Shown here: piece by piece, positions 40,540 to 49,425 of the stretch
How positions within the stretch are numbered: position 1 is the stretch's first letter
Layout: every line of letters begins with the position of its first letter
DNA from: Myxococcales bacterium
GTDB lineage: Bacteria; Myxococcota_A; Polyangia; Polyangiales; Polyangiaceae
NCBI GenBank assembly: GCA_016703425.1
Contig: JADJCA010000001.1
Location: 372,001-436,000, forward strand
Direction of reading: 5' to 3'
DNA: 64,000 bases
Translations under genes and position numbers: made by a program
The notes under the pieces: model-generated
What the model was told of the DNA's origin: nothing
Databases searched by the model: none
Seen by the model: the letters and a program-made list of their open reading frames with translations, nothing else

Positions 40540-43380
40540 ATGATGACGACGCAACCGACCACCAACGAACAGCCGGTCACGGCGCCCGCGGAAGAAGCGA
40601 CGCCGCTCGAGCCCGCCCGCACTTCGACGCCGCCGTCGAGGGCGGCGACCGACGGCGACATTCCGCCGATGCTCGCGGCGGCCCTCGCGCTGCTCGTTCC
40701 CGCGGTCATCATTCTCCTGTTGCCGCCGCTCTCGCGCGCGGGCCTTTGGGACCCGCCGGAGCTCAACGTCGCTGACATGGCGCGTCGCCTGGCGGTCAAC
40801 CTCTACGGAGCGTCAAACCTGGCGCTAAGCGGCACCGACAACTCGCTCCCGCACTTGAACGATCTCGGCAAACCTGAGCTGCCTTTCACGTCGATCGCGC
40901 TGGGCTTCAAGCTCTTTGGGCTTCACGAGTGGGCTGGCCGCTTGCCGCTTGGCATCTGGGCGCTCGCGGGCATCGGCGCCGTGTACGCGTCGCTGGCGCG
41001 ACTCATCGACCGCCGCGCCGGCGTTTACGCCGCCGTGGTCCTCGCCACGACGCCGCTCTACACAGTTCAGGCGCGGACGATGATCGGCGACATCGTGATC
41101 ATGTCTGCCGTAGCCATGTCGTTCCTGGGGCTCGTCACGGCGACCCTTGAGGGCCTTGACCGGCGCGGAGCGCTGCCCCGCCTTGGCTTCTTGGCGGTGG
41201 CCCTCGCTGGCCTCGCCGCGGGCTACTATTCACGAGGGCTGGCGCTCGGCGTCACGGCGCCGCTGCTTTCCGCGGGCCTCCTCTACGCGCTGGTCGTGAG
41301 TTCGCTCCGCGGCAGCGGCCAAGGTCTCGACGCCTTTGGCCACGCTGTCGGGGGGCTGTCGTTGGTGCTCGCCATCGCGACCATGCCGACGGTGTACGGA
41401 GCGCTCGACCATCCCGACCGACTGAACATGAGCACGGTCTTGGGGGGCATGATTCGCAACGGCGGGAAGTTCCCGACGCACGACTTCATGCTCGGCCAGG
41501 TCGCCCACGCGATGGCACCGTGGAGCGCCTTCGCGGCCTTCGCCTTTGGTCGCCTCTTCTTCGCGCCTAAGGGCACGACCACGAAGGGCACGGCGGTTCG
41601 CGCGTCGCTCCTCATCGCCTTCGCCGTCGTCTTCGTCACGCAAGGCTTCGTCGTCGGCAAGGTCGACGCAACGGCGTTCGCGGGGCCGGCGCTCGCCGCC
41701 GCCGCTTGCGGCATCGCGCTCCGCGACTATGAGCGGGGCGCCCACTCGTCCATCGCCGTGGGCGTGGGCACGTTCCTCCTTCTGTTTCTCTTTCGCCACG
41801 ACTTCAAGCACCTGCCCGACAAGGCGTTCCAAGTCTTTGGCGTCACGACGACCACGACCTTCCCGGAGAGCTTCAAGAACACCTCGGTGGTCCTGTGGGC
41901 CATCCTCCTCATGGGCTTTGCCGCCGTGACCTTGGTCACCTGGGGCGAGCGGTCCGGCAAGCGCACCCCGTTTGACGCGGCCATGTACCTGAAGGTCCTA
42001 CGGGCCCTCCGCGAGGCGTGGGACGGGCTCTTGTCGCTTGTGTATTTTGCACTCGTTGCCGGCGCCTCTTTGGCGGGACTCCTCGTCTTCCTGGGCGCGC
42101 GGACCAAGCTCAAGTGGATCCCGGTCTTCCCGAAGCAAGTCAGCGAGTACCTGCTGAACGCCTGGTGGATCGCGGCGCTCGCTCCTTTTGCTGTGGTCTT
42201 CGGCCTCCTCTTCGTCGCAGACGTTTGGGTGTGGGCCTTCGACCGTTCAAAGCCGCCCTCGTGGGGCTCGTTCACCCGCGGCTTCGAGCCCTTCGAGGAG
42301 CTCTTCGCCCGCCTCAAGAACGAGACCGACAAGGAGCTGCGAGTCATCTACGCCGTCGTGCTCTTCCCCCTCATGGTCCTCGCGTTGCCTGCCGCCGTCG
42401 GCGCGGGCCTCTTCCTCCAGGGGACCAAGCCCGCCATCGCACTCGCGCTCGCGTTTCCTTCCGGCATCGGGGCGTTCTTGGTCCTCGGGGCCATGGGTGA
42501 GCTGGTGCGCGGCAGCCGCGCAGCCGGCATGGTCATCCTCGGAGGTGGCGTGGCCGCTGCGATCAGCGGCTATTACTACCCGGCGCTCGCCAACCAGCTT
42601 TCTCCGAAGGAGGTGTTCGAGAGCTACACGCTGGTTCGAAAGAGCGGCGAGCCCCTTGGGCTCTTCGGGGTCGGCAGTCGCACCGCTGCGTATTACGCAG
42701 GAGGGCAGCCGCCTTCGTTCTCGGATGCGCCGCGCGCCTTCGAGTGGCTCGTTGGCGCGGAAGGCGGCGAGCGGCGCTACCTCGCGATGCGAGCCGACGA
42801 GCTCGGCCGGCTCAACAAGGTCTACCGCGAGCGTCTCCACGCCAACGTCCCCGTCCTCGATGGACGCTCCAGCCAGATCATCCTGGCCACCTCTCGCCTT
42901 GTCGGAAGCGAGAAGAGCCAGAGCCCCCTCGATAAGGTCGTCCTCGCGACGGCGCCGAAGCCGCAGCGGCCGCTCGGCACAAACCTCGACGACAAACTTG
43001 AGGTCATCGGCATCGACCTCCTCGACGCCAACGGCCGCCTCGTCGACGTCGTCTCACCGGGGCGGAAGTACCAGATCAAGACGTACTACCGGTGCCTTGG
43101 GCCAGTGACCAGCGAATGGGAAGCCTTCATTCACATCGACGGCTTCCAGCGACGCCACAACGGCGACCACAAGATCATGCAGGGCAAATACCCCTTCGGT
43201 CAGTGGCTCAAGGACGACATCCTCGTAGACATTCACGAGTTCCAGCTCGAGCCAAACTTCTCGCCCGGCAACTACACCATCTACATGGGCCTCTTCCTCG
43301 GAGAGAGTCGCATGAAGGTGAAGAGCGGCCCGAGCGACGGCGACAACCGCGTCCTCGGCGGCTCCCTTCGGGTCCAGTAG
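40540..43380 (+). CDS. GT39/ArnT-like membrane glycosyltransferase
   Basis: A 946-residue polytopic membrane protein with more than ten hydrophobic helices. The catalytic acidic motif near the N-terminus reads LWDPPELNVADMARRL, corresponding to the Asp/Glu of the first extracytoplasmic loop in ArnT, Pmt and related lipid-linked glycosyltransferases. A large C-terminal non-membrane domain (from about residue 700) ends in a beta-rich region (SPGRKYQIKTYYRCLGPVTS). It probably transfers a sugar from a polyprenyl carrier to a protein, lipid or glycan outside the inner membrane. Two consecutive ATGs open the gene. Confidence 0.85.
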   Translation: MMTTQPTTNEQPVTAPAEEATPLEPARTSTPPSRAATDGDIPPMLAAALALLVPAVIILLLPPLSRAGLWDPPELNVADMARRLAVNLYGASNLALSGTDNSLPHLNDLGKPELPFTSIALGFKLFGLHEWAGRLPLGIWALAGIGAVYASLARLIDRRAGVYAAVVLATTPLYTVQARTMIGDIVIMSAVAMSFLGLVTATLEGLDRRGALPRLGFLAVALAGLAAGYYSRGLALGVTAPLLSAGLLYALVVSSLRGSGQGLDAFGHAVGGLSLVLAIATMPTVYGALDHPDRLNMSTVLGGMIRNGGKFPTHDFMLGQVAHAMAPWSAFAAFAFGRLFFAPKGTTTKGTAVRASLLIAFAVVFVTQGFVVGKVDATAFAGPALAAAACGIALRDYERGAHSSIAVGVGTFLLLFLFRHDFKHLPDKAFQVFGVTTTTTFPESFKNTSVVLWAILLMGFAAVTLVTWGERSGKRTPFDAAMYLKVLRALREAWDGLLSLVYFALVAGASLAGLLVFLGARTKLKWIPVFPKQVSEYLLNAWWIAALAPFAVVFGLLFVADVWVWAFDRSKPPSWGSFTRGFEPFEELFARLKNETDKELRVIYAVVLFPLMVLALPAAVGAGLFLQGTKPAIALALAFPSGIGAFLVLGAMGELVRGSRAAGMVILGGGVAAAISGYYYPALANQLSPKEVFESYTLVRKSGEPLGLFGVGSRTAAYYAGGQPPSFSDAPRAFEWLVGAEGGERRYLAMRADELGRLNKVYRERLHANVPVLDGRSSQIILATSRLVGSEKSQSPLDKVVLATAPKPQRPLGTNLDDKLEVIGIDLLDANGRLVDVVSPGRKYQIKTYYRCLGPVTSEWEAFIHIDGFQRRHNGDHKIMQGKYPFGQWLKDDILVDIHEFQLEPNFSPGNYTIYMGLFLGESRMKVKSGPSDGDNRVLGGSLRVQ

Positions 43381-43470
43381 CTTCCGGCTCAGTCGCGGGG
43401 TTCGCCGACCCCTCGGCGCACTCACTCGCCCAACGCGTCGCCGCTCGCGTGAGCGCACCGGCGCGTCGCG

Positions 43471-45219
43471 CTACAGGCCGCCGCTCGTCGGAAGGCGCCT
43501 TCCGTAGATGCCGGCTTTGGCGTCGGCCGTCGTGTCTTCCCACACGACTGCCACAAACGATGAGGGCGGAACCCCGCCCACGGCGATGGCCGGATTGGCC
43601 CGCCGCCGTCCCGGCGTGGCGCTCGCAACAAACTCGGCGCCCTGGGCGTCGACGGGGTTGAACAGGAACCCCGTGCTCGGGCCCAAGTAGGCGGCGCGGA
43701 CGTCGCCGCTCGCTCCGTCGATCCACGCGAGCGCAAAGCCCGCCGACGCGGGGAGCGCCGCGACGGCCGGCGCATACTGATCACCATCAACGGCCACGGC
43801 GTTGACGCGCGCGTCCTGGTCACCGGAGACGGCCTTCGCGTCTGCGCCAAAGCGCTGCACGAAGATGTCACCGCGGTCGCTGAAGACGATGGCGAAGCGG
43901 CCGTCAGGCAGCGCCGCAATGTCGGGATGAGAGACTGGGCCGGTGCGAGCCGCGCCGTTGAGCTTTTGTTCTGCCGTCGGCGTCCCGTCGGGGCTTAGCT
44001 GCGCGAACTTCGCGTCGGTCCCGCTCTCCCAGGTCGCGACGAAGCCGGTCCCTCGTCCCACGACCCGAACGAGTTTGTTCGCCGTGCCCGATGTGCTGAG
44101 GAGCCGCGTCGCGCCCCGCGTGCCATCGCTGGGGTTGTACGTGCGCCCTTGGATCGAGCCATCACGGTCGTCTTGCCACGCGACGAAGAGGATGCCCTGC
44201 GAGTTCACCGCGATGGCGGGAAGGGACTGATCGCCGCTCTCGCCCGATGTCCCAACGCCGTTGACACGGAGCGCCGCGGTCGGCTGTTCGGCGGTGAGCG
44301 TGCTGTCAATGGATCGCAGCCGAATGTCGATGTTGCCGTCGGTGTCGTCTTCGAACGCGATCCACGTTCGCTCCCCCACGGCGACGGCGGCCGGTGCCGA
44401 CTGATTCGCCGGCTGCTCAGCCGGCGGAAACGCCGCGCCGGGCGTATGGGGCATGAAGAACGAGAAGTCGGCGACGTCGGCGCCTTGGCTGCCATAGCGG
44501 CCGAAGGCGTCACCCCGCACGCGCATCGTGATCTCCCGCGTCGCGGGGGTCTTGTCGGTGAAGAGCGCGAGAAACTTCCCGGCCTTGTCAGCTGCCGCTG
44601 GCCATACGGCGATGGGGCGTTCCTTGTCACCGGCCTTGCCATCGGCGGTCGTCCCTGGCGTGCCCTTGCCACCCGAGAGGAGCACGTCCAGGGTCTTGCA
44701 TGACGCATCGCAAACGGAAGTGTCAGGTTTGCCCGGCGGGTCGCATAGCTCTGTGGGTTCGAGCTTTCCGTTGCCGCAAATCGCTGGCTCCAGGAAGCGC
44801 CGCATCTGAATCGTGAGGTCCACCCGCGCGTCGTCGATCGTTGCGCTGGAGCACCCGGCGGCGAGGAGCTTGCCCGCGCCGTCTTCGGCCCGCGCCGCAA
44901 AGACGTAAGGGTTTTGAGCGCGGCGCACTTGGAGCTCACCGCAGAACCGCACCCCCGAGGCGCACCCCTCGGACGCGAGATCTTGCGCCAGGACGGGCTG
45001 GCTCAGATCACCCGTCGTGAGGCCCAGGTCGGGATCGCACGTCACACCCGACGCGCTGTCGGCGACCGACAAAGAGAGCCTCGTCACCTGGTCCAAGATG
45101 CCGCGGGGAAAGACGACCGTTGGGAGGACGACAACGGCGGCGTCGCCGCTGACGGTGCAGCCCCACGGCAAAAGCGCGGCGATCGCTCCAACGGAGAGGA
45201 CTTGGGCCGCGCGACGCAT
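43471..45219 (-). CDS. Lipoprotein with DUF4215-like Cys motif and beta-propeller-like body
   Basis: A 582-residue lipoprotein (signal ending LLPWGC). A short motif CGNGKLEPTELCDPPGK, then VCDASCK, matches the Cys-rich repeats of the DUF4215 type common in myxobacterial surface proteins. The C-terminal 380 residues hold repeated segments such as AWQDDRDGSIQGRTYNPSDG and VFSDRGDIFVQRFG with Asp-box-like turns, suggesting a sialidase-like propeller. No catalytic residues are visible. It probably sits on the outer membrane surface. It converges on the glycosyltransferase gene. Confidence 0.78.
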   Translation of the reverse strand: MRRAAQVLSVGAIAALLPWGCTVSGDAAVVVLPTVVFPRGILDQVTRLSLSVADSASGVTCDPDLGLTTGDLSQPVLAQDLASEGCASGVRFCGELQVRRAQNPYVFAARAEDGAGKLLAAGCSSATIDDARVDLTIQMRRFLEPAICGNGKLEPTELCDPPGKPDTSVCDASCKTLDVLLSGGKGTPGTTADGKAGDKERPIAVWPAAADKAGKFLALFTDKTPATREITMRVRGDAFGRYGSQGADVADFSFFMPHTPGAAFPPAEQPANQSAPAAVAVGERTWIAFEDDTDGNIDIRLRSIDSTLTAEQPTAALRVNGVGTSGESGDQSLPAIAVNSQGILFVAWQDDRDGSIQGRTYNPSDGTRGATRLLSTSGTANKLVRVVGRGTGFVATWESGTDAKFAQLSPDGTPTAEQKLNGAARTGPVSHPDIAALPDGRFAIVFSDRGDIFVQRFGADAKAVSGDQDARVNAVAVDGDQYAPAVAALPASAGFALAWIDGASGDVRAAYLGPSTGFLFNPVDAQGAEFVASATPGRRRANPAIAVGGVPPSSFVAVVWEDTTADAKAGIYGRRLPTSGGL

Positions 45220-45450
45220 CGTCGGACAAGGTTATAGCGCGACTTCCGGGCGCGACCGCAAGGAACCGCGCGCCGGGGTTCGAGCGGCGGCACCGAACCG
45301 CGCAGCGCCGACGGAGCGCGCTCCGGAGGAGATCCATTGAATCGACCTATCGAAGAACGGCCCGGGTAGGCGAGACGGGCCTTCGCGAGGGTCTCTCGTC
45401 GAGATCGGATCGGTCCTCGTTCGTTCGCAGGCACGCGAGTGGTGCTCGCG

Positions 45451-46068
45451 TTACGCGTTGCGCCGAGGCTTTTCGAAACTCCAATCGATTCCCACGGCCG
45501 CCAGCTCGCGTTGGAGCGGCGCGGTGGCGGCGCCGTCGCCGCCTCCACCCAGGATGACCCGACGAACGCCGCGAGCGAGCAGAGCGCCGGCCACGCGGCC
45601 CGCCCACGGGCCGAGGAGCTCGATGTCGGTCGAGGGGTGCGACGTCGCCATCGCCGCGACCCCCGTGTCGATGAGGGTGAAACAGCGAGGCGCCTCGAAC
45701 GCGTCGAAGCATGCGCTCTCGATGCGCTCGCGGTTGCTGCGAACGTAGCCTTCCAGGAGCGCGGCCCGTGCACCGCTCGCAACGGTCGCGCTCACGTCTC
45801 GCGCGCCTAGGATTCCTTCAAGAGCGCCGGCGGCGAGGGTAGGGGACGCATCGAGCTCGGCCAGCGCCCGGCCGTAGCGGAGGCACGCATGGTAGAGGTC
45901 CCGCTCCCCCTCGCTTTGACCGGCTCCGGCGGCGACGAATCGCTCCGCAAGGAGCTGACGCAGCGGCTCCGCCTGGTCGATGACCAGCGAGTCGCTGGGC
46001 AGCCACGCGCACTGCCTGTCGTGCTCGGCCCAACGAGCCAGCGCGCTCTTCGCGGCCTCCGTCGCCAT
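45451..46068 (-). CDS. Conserved hypothetical protein in the sigma-factor unit
   Basis: A 205-residue soluble protein, mostly helical, with no signal peptide. The C-terminus contains a Gly-rich turn (RRVILGGGGDGAATAPLQ) after AGRVAGALLARGV. I do not recognise the family. Its ATG overlaps the stop of the anti-sigma gene (TGATG), so it is part of the ECF sigma unit and may modulate it. About 230 bases without a visible feature separate it from the next gene's start. Confidence 0.65.
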   Translation of the reverse strand: MATEAAKSALARWAEHDRQCAWLPSDSLVIDQAEPLRQLLAERFVAAGAGQSEGERDLYHACLRYGRALAELDASPTLAAGALEGILGARDVSATVASGARAALLEGYVRSNRERIESACFDAFEAPRCFTLIDTGVAAMATSHPSTDIELLGPWAGRVAGALLARGVRRVILGGGGDGAATAPLQRELAAVGIDWSFEKPRRNA

Positions 46069-47315
46069 CAGTTTGCCTGTTCCACTTGAATCGGCGCTGT
46101 CGCCGGCGGCGGGTCTGCGGGCTTGGTCGCCGCCGGCGCCTGCCTCGCCCGCGGCGGGCTCATGGCGTCGAGCTCCATCTGCGCCCGCGGCGCATGCGAC
46201 GGCACCGTGAGGAGCCTTGCGAAGCGGTTGCGTGCTGCTTCGAACGATCCGAGCTGTCGATAGCAGCGTCCCGCCTCGAAGGTCGCGTCGTACCCGGCGC
46301 TGGTGCCGTAGCTAGCGGTCGCGACGCGATCAAAGCGGGCCACCGCGGCGGAACACCCGGAACCTTCGCGTTCGCTGCGCGCCGCCCACAACGCCGCTGT
46401 GCCGTCCCCTTGAGCGGCCATCGCGTCGAAGAGGCGCGCCGCGTCACCGTAACGCTGGCCTCGGTACGCGGCCATCGCATCGGCGAAGCCTTCTGACGAG
46501 GACCCGCCGCTGCCCGCGCTCGCGCGGCCCACGGCGCCGGCCTTGGCGGGGCTCGCCGGCGCGGCAGCCGCAGCGGGCGACGGAGCCCGGGCCGGGCCCC
46601 GGGCCGCGCCGGGCCCGCCGCGAGCTTCGTCGTCGGCAAGGGCGGACCATTCGGCAGTCTTTTTTCCGACGACCCGCGGTTCCGCGTTGAGCGCAAGCTC
46701 GTTGTCGGCGCGCCCCTTCGCGACGGCGTCGGCTGGAGCGGCGGCCACCGCCGCTGGCGGTGGCGCTGCCGGCGCGGTTGCGGCCGCGACGGGGAGCGCT
46801 GTCGCCGACGCAAGCGGCGAAGGGGGTGGCTGCGGCCCATGGGCGACGGACGCGCCCTTCGAATCGCGCTCCTTCTTCAAGCTCTCGCGCGAATCGAGCA
46901 GGCCCTCGGCGGCGGCTGGTGCGCCCTGCTCCGTCACCGTAACCGCGCTCATCGACGAGCTACCCCCCTTCATGAAAACCACGCTCGACCCGATCATGAG
47001 GAGGAAGACCGCCGCCATCGCCGTCTGCGGGCGCATCGCCCAGCGGCCCGCCATCGACACGAAGCCTGCGCGATGAATCGGAACGACCTTGCGCGCCTCC
47101 CGCGCGGCCTCGAGGATGCGAGCTTCGAGCCCCGGCGGCGCCTCAAAGGGCGCTAGCGCGGCGACGGCGGAGTTGCGAGTCGCACGAAGCGTCGCGAGCT
47201 GTTCCGCGCACCGCGAACACGCGCTGGCGTGCCGTCGCAGAGCGGCGCTGGTGACTTCGTCGAGCTCTCCGTAGAGCTCGTCCATCAGCGCATCTTGGAA
47301 CTTCTCGCAATCCAT
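46068..47315 (-). CDS. Anti-sigma factor with zf-HC2 domain
   Basis: From the ATG at 47315 a 415-residue protein begins with a zinc-binding anti-sigma domain (MDCEKFQDALMDELYGELD, then RHASACSRCAEQL: the H-x3-C-x2-C element), followed by one membrane helix (AMAAVFLLMIGSSVVFM). A long Ala/Pro/Gly-rich extracytoplasmic region ends in TPR-like helices (GQRYGDAARLFDAMAAQGDG). The longer frame from 47411 would add a signal-like stretch that would place the zinc domain outside the cell, so I reject it. It should hold the sigma factor encoded just upstream. Confidence 0.85.
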   Translation of the reverse strand: MDCEKFQDALMDELYGELDEVTSAALRRHASACSRCAEQLATLRATRNSAVAALAPFEAPPGLEARILEAAREARKVVPIHRAGFVSMAGRWAMRPQTAMAAVFLLMIGSSVVFMKGGSSSMSAVTVTEQGAPAAAEGLLDSRESLKKERDSKGASVAHGPQPPPSPLASATALPVAAATAPAAPPPAAVAAAPADAVAKGRADNELALNAEPRVVGKKTAEWSALADDEARGGPGAARGPARAPSPAAAAAPASPAKAGAVGRASAGSGGSSSEGFADAMAAYRGQRYGDAARLFDAMAAQGDGTAALWAARSEREGSGCSAAVARFDRVATASYGTSAGYDATFEAGRCYRQLGSFEAARNRFARLLTVPSHAPRAQMELDAMSPPRARQAPAATKPADPPPATAPIQVEQAN

Positions 47316-47421
47316 GGTCGGGGCTTCGGCGTGTGGGTCAGGGGTGTTGGCTGGAGGTAGCGACCAGAGGGTCAGGGCAACGGCAAGAGCCAAGAAAACG
47401 TTTGGTGTCATTCGTTAGAAG

Positions 47422-48018
47422 TCAACGGAGCGCCCGCGCATACTCCTCGTATTCAGCGAGGGCATCCTTGAGCCGTTCGAGCGCGTACCGCATGCGACTC
47501 TTGATCGTGTTTTCGGGCACCCCAACGAGATCGGCAATCTCCTTGAAGGGCAGGTTGGCAACCTCGCGCAAGAGAAAGACTTCCTTCTGGTCTTCGGGAA
47601 GTCGGTCGACGGCCGCCGCGATGCGGACCTTGAGCTCGTTGCCGGTCGCCTCGCGCTCGACGCTCGCCTTCGTATCGGGAGTGCGCTCCCCGAGCGTGGG
47701 GCCGTCGTCGTCTTCGCCCCGTTCGTCGAGCGAGGGGTGTCGCCGATGCGCCCGCTTGCGAATCTGGTCGATGCACAGGTTCCGCGCGATCGTGTAGAGC
47801 CAGGTCGAAAATCTCGCCTCGTGTTTGAAGTCCGCGGCGCTCTGGACGACCCGCACAAACGCGTCCTGTACGACTTCTTCCGCGGCCGGTTCGGAACGCA
47901 GCTGCCGCAGAGCAAAATGGAAGAGGGGCCCCTGGTGTTTCCGCACGAGCTGCCCAAAGGCGCTCTGGTCCCCCCTCTGGTAGCGCTCCATGAGCGCCTC
48001 GTCGGACACCTCGGTCAT
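47422..48018 (-). CDS. ECF-type RNA polymerase sigma factor
   Basis: A 198-residue sigma-70 family factor of the ECF group. Region 2 is SAFGQLVRKHQGPLFHFALR and FSTWLYTIARNLCIDQIRKR, and region 4 is LPEDQKEVFLLREVANLPFK with the helix-turn-helix KEIADLVGVPENTIKSRM. The linker holds acidic residues. I chose the ATG at 48018 (MTEVSDEAL). With the zf-HC2 protein it forms a sigma/anti-sigma pair that likely responds to envelope stress; target promoters are not identified. Confidence 0.93.
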   Translation of the reverse strand: MTEVSDEALMERYQRGDQSAFGQLVRKHQGPLFHFALRQLRSEPAAEEVVQDAFVRVVQSAADFKHEARFSTWLYTIARNLCIDQIRKRAHRRHPSLDERGEDDDGPTLGERTPDTKASVEREATGNELKVRIAAAVDRLPEDQKEVFLLREVANLPFKEIADLVGVPENTIKSRMRYALERLKDALAEYEEYARALR

Positions 48019-48483
48019 CGAGTGTCCCACACGCGGTGGCCGGCACACGAGGCGGCACGGCGTCGCGCAGGTGACTGGAATAACGAGGCCTTACGCTCAC
48101 CCCATGACTGACGTTCGAGGGAGACCAAAGATCTGCCCCCGCACGCGTGTCCCTGCAGGTTTTGCCCGCCGAGGCGCCACGCTAGCTGCGCGGCCGGTGC
48201 GCTGACGCCCGAGTGCATTGCCATAGGACCCACTTGCCCCGCCTTTCGTGGCCCTCGAACACCCCAGGCAGCGGCGGTTCACTCTATCCGCTTTTGCGCT
48301 CCCGCCGGGAACCGAAAGCGACCGCCGGGCCGACTGACGGCGACAGAGACTGACTGGGGGGGGGGCCACCAATCCCCGTTGCAAGTCCGCCGCCTTGACC
48401 ACTACACTTCCGCCCAGCTCGCCACCTGGCGACAACCGAGCGTACGAGCCGCTGGCGTACTTGCTTTCTGCAAGGGGACTTCG
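48019..48483. other. 465-base intergenic region between the sigma gene and the gliding-like cluster
   Basis: A divergent non-coding stretch. It contains a run of ten G (48356-48365) and next to it a minus-strand sequence (about 48376-48414) like the 5' half of a tRNA. A purine-rich site (AAGGGGA, about 48472) serves the gene at 48484. I see no clear promoter or ORF. The region should hold promoters in both directions. Confidence 0.6.
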
Positions 48484-49425
48484 ATGCGACGTGGCGTGGT
48501 GACATCTTTCGCCTTTGTGCTCTCGGCCGTCTTGGTGACCGGAGTCGCCGCAAACTCCATCGCGCAGACGAAGGGAGCCGGTGACAAGCCCGCTGCTGCA
48601 CCGGCGGCCGCGAAGCCCGCAGCGACACCAAAGCCTGCGGCAAAGCCCGCGGCGAAAGACACGAAGCCGACCGCCAAAGCGGCAGACGCGGGTGCGCCCG
48701 TTGCCGCGACCGCGGCGACGCCGACCGGCGACGCCGGCGCAACGGCGACAGCGGCCGCCGCGCCTGCCACGCCGCTGGCCGCACCGTCAATGGACGGCTC
48801 GACGTACGCGGTGCGCCTCAGAGATCTCGAGTCGCGTGTCGACGAGCTCAAGGATCAGATCCGTCGCAGCCACACGCGGCTCGCGCTCTTGTCCGACACG
48901 ATCATGACGGGCGGCATCGCCGGCTCCCGCGCAGAGATCGTCTTCAAGAACGAGATGTCGAGCGCGTTCAAGCTCGTTCGTGCGTCGCTGACGCTCGACG
49001 GCGCGATGCAATACAACCGGCAAGACGACACCGGCGCTCTCGCCGAACAAAAAGAGATTCCCGTCTTCACCGGCTCGGTGCCCGCCGGCGATCACACGAT
49101 CGGTGTAAAGCTCACGTTTCAAGGAAACGGCTACGGCGTCTTCACCTACCTGAAGAGCTACCGCTGGGACGTGCCTGGTAACCACTCCTTTACGGCCGTC
49201 GAAGGCAAGACGATGCACATCATCGTAACGGCGCTCGAGAAGGGTGGCGTTACGACGCCGCTCAACGAACGGCCCGCCCTCCAATGGGAAGAGAAGGTGC
49301 AAGCGCTCGGGGCCGGACCAACGGCCGCTGCCACGCCGGCATCAGGCGGCGGCGCATCGGGTAGCGTCAATGCCGGCGCCGGCGGCGCGTCGGGCGGATT
49401 CTCGATCGGAGGGGGGACGAAGTGA
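48484..49425 (+). CDS. Secreted coiled-coil protein, first gene of the Glt-like cluster
   Basis: A 313-residue protein with a signal peptide (TSFAFVLSAVLVTGVAANSIA), an Ala/Lys/Pro-rich linker of ~90 residues and a folded region opening with a short coiled coil (RLRDLESRVDELKDQIRRSH). Beta-rich sequence follows (KLTFQGNGYGVFTYLKSYRW), and the end is Gly/Ala-rich. Related myxobacterial proteins are often misannotated as dihydrolipoamide acetyltransferase because of the Ala/Pro linker; no lipoyl motif is seen. It probably lies in the periplasm. The start is supported by AAGGGGA 6 bases upstream. Its stop overlaps the next GTG. Confidence 0.75.
   Translation: MRRGVVTSFAFVLSAVLVTGVAANSIAQTKGAGDKPAAAPAAAKPAATPKPAAKPAAKDTKPTAKAADAGAPVAATAATPTGDAGATATAAAAPATPLAAPSMDGSTYAVRLRDLESRVDELKDQIRRSHTRLALLSDTIMTGGIAGSRAEIVFKNEMSSAFKLVRASLTLDGAMQYNRQDDTGALAEQKEIPVFTGSVPAGDHTIGVKLTFQGNGYGVFTYLKSYRWDVPGNHSFTAVEGKTMHIIVTALEKGGVTTPLNERPALQWEEKVQALGAGPTAAATPASGGGASGSVNAGAGGASGGFSIGGGTK

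Noticed and set aside
47316..47411. N-terminal extension of the anti-sigma factor with a signal-like stretch
   Set aside because: It would place the zinc-binding anti-sigma domain outside the cytosol. The ATG at 47315 fits the family.
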